Positions 5,543 through 7,871 of a DNA stretch of 7,871 bases are shown in pieces. The DNA lies in assembly GCA_001797815.1 (NCBI GenBank), contig MGQK01000088.1, forward strand, positions 6,402-14,272. Reading direction: 5' to 3'. Source of the DNA: Deltaproteobacteria bacterium RBG_13_61_14 (lineage in GTDB: Bacteria > RBG-13-61-14). Position 1 is the stretch's first letter, and each line of letters opens with the position of its first letter. Both the position numbers and the translations under genes were made by a program. The notes beneath the pieces are model-generated. The model made no database searches. It worked only from the letters and a program-made list of their open reading frames with translations, and had not been told where the DNA came from.

Positions 5543-5597
5543 AGCTACCCATTCGTTTATGTTTATGATTACGTCTAGGTTCACGTTAAGATTTTGG

Positions 5598-5637
5598 GCT
5601 AAGAGAGGAACAGGGCATAGAGGGGATACTTGAGCTC
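5598..5637. repeat. 40-bp direct repeat, copy 2 (3' end of the membrane-protein gene)
   Basis: This is the functional copy of the 40-bp repeat whose other copy is at 4950-4989 (37/40 identical). It covers the last 12 codons and the TAG stop of the minus-strand gene, plus one base beyond. The distance between copies, 648 bp, defines a segment holding hicBA, both REP-like motifs and one hairpin. Confidence 0.85.
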
Positions 5638-6357
5638 GACCCCCAACCGCAGCGCCAGGGCGGGGATCAACCCTCGGCGCAGGTAAACTTCGCCGAAGAC
5701 CAGGTTGGAGACAAAGGCGAGCCCCAGGCAACTGAGAGTGAAGAGGTTGAGCCCGGGTTGCTGCTGCAGCCGCTCCAGGCCGACCCAGGCCTCGAGCACG
5801 CCAAAGCCGGCCACGGCCAGAGGAGCGGGCCAGGGGTGCCCGGCAAAGCGGAGCCAGCGCAAGAGATAGACCCCGATGGTGACCAGCCCGAACCGGGCGA
5901 TGACCTCCGGCGCCAGGGCCCGGCCCAGGGTCTGGGCCAGGGCCCAGCCAGGCTGGCCGGGAAAGTATTCCGGGATCCTGGCTCGCAAGTCCATGTCCAG
6001 CAGGAAATAGGCGACCGGCGCGGTCAGCAGACCCGCGGCCAGATAGAGAGCGAAGAATTTGCGGTCCCAACTCAAGACCTTTAGCCCGGGCAGGCCCAGG
6101 CGGGGGGTGTAGAGGAAACCCACCAGCGCGCAGAGCAAAGAGGCGGCGAAGATCAAGAGCGCATGGAACAGGGTCAGGGCCATGGTCTGGTCGGGGTTGG
6201 GAGGCTTGGCCAGCATCGGCGCGATCAGGTGGACGGTCTGGTAATACATCATGGGGAAGGCGGCGGCGGCGCAGGCTCCGGCCAGGATGATCGCCGAGCG
6301 GACTCCCTCGCGCACGTCGGAGGGCGACAGCCGCACCGGTTGGCGGGATGGGGGCAT
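5599..6357 (-). CDS. Multi-pass membrane protein, possible catalytically dead CPBP-like fold
   Basis: 252-residue hydrophobic protein with about six to eight membrane segments (clear ones near residues 20-35, 58-82, 100-120, 150-168, 178-192 and 203-222). I do not recognise a named family with certainty. Its C-terminal half follows the layout of CPBP (Abi/Rce1-type) intramembrane proteases. APEVIARFG (149-157) lies where EExxxR is expected but lacks the first Glu. FGVLE (185-189) replaces FxxxH. LRLGVE (236-241) replaces the final HxxxN. If the fold is right, the metal-binding residues are missing and it would be a non-proteolytic relative. The ATG at 6357 has AAGGTGA just upstream on the minus strand. 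The 3' end is duplicated at 4950-4989. The codons are GC-rich like those of the neighbouring core genes. It faces xerC divergently. Confidence 0.7.
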   Translation of the reverse strand: MPPSRQPVRLSPSDVREGVRSAIILAGACAAAAFPMMYYQTVHLIAPMLAKPPNPDQTMALTLFHALLIFAASLLCALVGFLYTPRLGLPGLKVLSWDRKFFALYLAAGLLTAPVAYFLLDMDLRARIPEYFPGQPGWALAQTLGRALAPEVIARFGLVTIGVYLLRWLRFAGHPWPAPLAVAGFGVLEAWVGLERLQQQPGLNLFTLSCLGLAFVSNLVFGEVYLRRGLIPALALRLGVELKYPLYALFLS

Positions 6358-6433
6358 GCTTCACCTTAAATCAGGCCGGCCGCTCCTGTCAAGACGCACC
6401 GCTCCCGAATCCAAGGGTGGGCGAGGTTTTCTT

Positions 6434-6463
6434 ATTATACAATTATGAAATGTGAAATGTGAA
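6434..6463 (-). promoter_or_regulatory. Probable sigma70 promoter for the membrane-protein gene
   Basis: On the minus strand a perfect -10, TATAAT (6439-6434), follows TTCACA (6463-6458, 5 of 6 to TTGACA) after 18 bp. The -35-like box is part of a heptamer repeat (TTCACAT twice). The start near 6427 would give a leader of about 70 nt to the ATG at 6357. The AT-rich patch stands out from its GC-rich surroundings. Confidence 0.5.
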
Positions 6464-6475
6464 GACCTGACCCCA
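6447..6475. repeat. Heptamer repeat joined to a REP-like AAGACCTGACCCC motif
   Basis: GAAATGT occurs twice in tandem (6447-6460), followed by GAAGACCTGACCCCA (6461-6475). The reverse form, TGGGGTCAGGTCTTC followed by a TTCACATT-type repeat, resembles from memory a motif found near REP-associated tyrosine transposases in many bacteria. It lies between the divergent promoters of the membrane-protein gene and xerC. Confidence 0.55.
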
Positions 6476-6482
6476 ACTCTGC

Positions 6483-6511
6483 TTGCAAAGCCGAATCGAA
6501 TCCGATACACT
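6483..6511 (+). promoter_or_regulatory. sigma70 promoter for xerC-hslV
   Basis: TTGCAA (6483-6488, 5 of 6) is followed after an optimal 17 bp by TACACT (6506-6511, 4 of 6). Transcription would start near 6518, about 20 nt before the TTG start and just ahead of the AAGGGGAG Shine-Dalgarno (6523-6530). This leaves a very short leader. Confidence 0.55.
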
Positions 6512-6537
6512 GATTCCTATTCAAGGGGAGACGGGGT

Positions 6538-7467
6538 TTGGACGACTGGATCGCCCGGTTTCAAGACTATCTGCGCCTGGAAAAGAATGCCTCGCCGGCC
6601 ACGATCAAGGCCTACTTGGCCGACCTGGAGCGGTTCCAAAAATTCCTGGCCGAGAGCGATCCCGACCGCGGTCAAAAGCCGCTGGATCCCGCTTCGGTGG
6701 ACCGCAAGCTGATCCGGGCCTTTGTCGGCCGGCTGCACCGCGACCTGGAGGCCGCCAGCATCGAGCGGGCCTTGGCCGCGCTCCGCGTCTTTTTCCGTTT
6801 TTGCCAGCGGGAGGGCGCGGTTTCCCTGAATCCCGCGGCTAATGTCCCGACTCCCAAGAAGAAAAAGCATTTGCCCGGGGTGCTTTCGGTGGATGAAGTG
6901 GTTGGGTTGTTGCTTAAGCCGGGGGATGACACTATCTTAGGCCGCAGGGACCGGGCCATCCTGGAATTATTTTACGCGAGCGGGCTTCGGCTCTCCGAGC
7001 TGGTGGGGTTGAACCTGGAAGACGTGGACTTGAAAGAGCGGATGGTCCAGGTGATGGGCAAAGGGAGCAAGCAGCGCAAGGTGCCGTTCCACACCCTGGC
7101 CGGCCGGGTCCTGGCCGATTACCTTAAGGACCGGCCCGCCTTTTTGAAAGGGCGCAGCGACGCGGCCGACGAGCACGCGCTCTTTTTGAGCCGGCAGGGC
7201 CGACGGATCAGCGTAAGCCGGGTCCAGAAAATGCTGGACCACCACCGGCTCCGCGCCGGCTTCAACCGCAAAGTGAGCCCGCACCAGCTCCGGCACTCCT
7301 TCGCCACGCACCTGTTGGAGGAGGGAATGGATATCCGCAGCATCCAGGAGCTTTTGGGCCACGAGAGCCTCAGCACCACCCAGCGCTACACCCAGGTGGA
7401 CTTGAAACAATTGATGAGGGTTTATGACGATGCACACCCCCGCGCCAAAAAAGCCAACCCCGATTAG
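6538..7467 (+). CDS. xerC: Tyrosine recombinase XerC
   Basis: 309-residue site-specific recombinase that, with XerD, resolves chromosome dimers at dif. The N-terminal SAM-like core-binding domain is residues 1-100 ([30 protein letters not shown]). The catalytic domain is about 112-300. The full catalytic set is present with XerD-like spacing: R151 (SGLRLSEL), K175 (GKGSKQRK), H249 and R252 ([15 protein letters not shown]), H275 ([11 protein letters not shown]) and the nucleophile Y284 (QRYTQV). The start is a TTG at 6538 with AAGGGGAG (6523-6530) 7 nt upstream; no ATG fits the N-terminus. It overlaps hslV by 38 nt, a xerC-hslV arrangement also known from Firmicutes and other phyla. This pairing and the typical XerC length make it the housekeeping enzyme rather than a phage or island integrase, although it lies only about 0.9 kb from the hicBA cassette. 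Confidence 0.92.
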   Translation: MDDWIARFQDYLRLEKNASPATIKAYLADLERFQKFLAESDPDRGQKPLDPASVDRKLIRAFVGRLHRDLEAASIERALAALRVFFRFCQREGAVSLNPAANVPTPKKKKHLPGVLSVDEVVGLLLKPGDDTILGRRDRAILELFYASGLRLSELVGLNLEDVDLKERMVQVMGKGSKQRKVPFHTLAGRVLADYLKDRPAFLKGRSDAADEHALFLSRQGRRISVSRVQKMLDHHRLRAGFNRKVSPHQLRHSFATHLLEEGMDIRSIQELLGHESLSTTQRYTQVDLKQLMRVYDDAHPRAKKANPD

Positions 7468-7871
7468 GGGCACCACCATCCTTTTCGTCCGGCGGGACGG
7501 CAAAGTGGCCCTGGCCGGCGACGGCCAGGTCACCGTCGGCGCCAACGTGCTCAAGCACCGCGCCAGGAAGGTGCGCCGCCTCTTCCGCGACCAGGTGCTC
7601 GCCGGGTTCGCCGGCGCCACCGCCGACGCCTTCACCTTGTTCGAGAAATTCGAGGGCAAGCTGGAAAAGCACAACGGCAACCTCCGCCGCGCCGCGGTCG
7701 AGCTGGCCAAGGACTGGCGCACCGACCGGGTGCTCCGCCGGCTGGAGGCGCTGATGATCGTGGCCGATAAGGACGAAGCCTTCCTCATCTCCGGCGCCGG
7801 CGACGTGATCGAGCCGGACGAGGGCGCGCTGGCCATCGGCTCGGGCGGGCCAGTGGCCGAGGCCGCGGCCC
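7430..7871 (+). CDS. hslV: ATP-dependent protease subunit HslV (ClpQ), 5' part; runs off window
   Basis: N-terminal nucleophile peptidase of the HslUV (ClpYQ) cytoplasmic protease; about 147 residues are visible. The core reads [21 protein letters not shown], with the mature Thr nucleophile at residue 15. It continues through [62 protein letters not shown], and the near-terminal AIGSGGP. All are hallmark HslV blocks. The ATG at 7430 is preferred: GAGGG (7416-7420) lies 9 nt upstream, whereas the in-frame ATG at 7424 is too close to it. This leaves a 14-residue leader ([14 protein letters not shown]) before the catalytic Thr, so a short propeptide must be removed. The 38-nt overlap with xerC implies one transcript. 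hslU is expected next, outside the window. Confidence 0.95.
   Translation, partial: MHTPAPKKPTPIRGTTILFVRRDGKVALAGDGQVTVGANVLKHRARKVRRLFRDQVLAGFAGATADAFTLFEKFEGKLEKHNGNLRRAAVELAKDWRTDRVLRRLEALMIVADKDEAFLISGAGDVIEPDEGALAIGSGGPVAEAAA

Noticed and set aside
6538-7467. XerC as the integrase of the hicBA cassette
   Set aside because: It sits with hslV in a housekeeping arrangement, lies outside the 40-bp repeats and has its own promoter. Nothing ties it to the cassette beyond proximity.
6967-7836. 289-residue minus-strand open frame across xerC and hslV
   Set aside because: Both plus-strand genes are unmistakable, and the antisense protein shows no motif.

Overview
The window is a bacterial chromosome segment of mostly high GC content (by eye about two thirds G+C in the housekeeping genes). 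It carries DAP-pathway cell wall/lysine biosynthesis (dapF), a xerC-hslV pair, and a secreted-nuclease operon. The codon bias is strongly G/C-ending, and two regions are clearly less GC-rich. No rRNA or marker gene fixes the phylum. The mix of genes and the patchy period-7 repeats between them would suit a little-cultured Gram-negative lineage (Acidobacteriota/Aminicenantes-like or deltaproteobacterial-like), but that is only a guess.

Layout, left to right. (1) 3-275: the 3' end of dapF (diaminopimelate epimerase). (2) 276-2650: a compact type II restriction-modification island. It has a good sigma70 promoter, a PD-(D/E)XK endonuclease (389-1054), an NPPW gamma-class DNA methyltransferase (1071-2630) and a terminator hairpin overlapping the methyltransferase stop. 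Its GC content is visibly lower than its neighbours, so it is probably horizontally acquired. (3) 2705-4742: a tight operon of three overlapping genes, a DUF350 small membrane protein, an exported staphylococcal-nuclease-like nuclease, and an MFS transporter. (4) 4743-5637: a repeat-rich accessory zone. It contains period-7 tandem repeats, two related hairpins, two copies of a 19-nt REP-like motif, and a minus-strand hicB-hicA toxin-antitoxin pair. The pair is bracketed by a 40-bp direct repeat that duplicates the 3' end of the next gene. (5) 5599-6357 (minus): a multi-pass membrane protein that looks like a CPBP-type intramembrane protease fold lacking its catalytic residues. (6) 6358-6537: a divergent promoter region containing another REP-like motif. 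(7) 6538-7871: xerC, with its own promoter and a TTG start, overlapping the start of hslV, which runs off the window.

The strongest unexplained signal is around hicBA. The 40-bp repeats at 4950-4989 and 5598-5637 encode the same C-terminal peptide (ELKYPLYALFLS-stop), and all three nucleotide differences are synonymous third-position changes. This is the footprint expected if a roughly 650-bp hicBA cassette inserted at the 3' end of the membrane-protein gene while supplying a replacement gene end, leaving the original end stranded beyond the cassette. No integrase or transposase lies inside the cassette, so the mechanism is open. Dispersed REP-like motifs suggest a role for REP-associated tyrosine transposase-type elements elsewhere in the genome.
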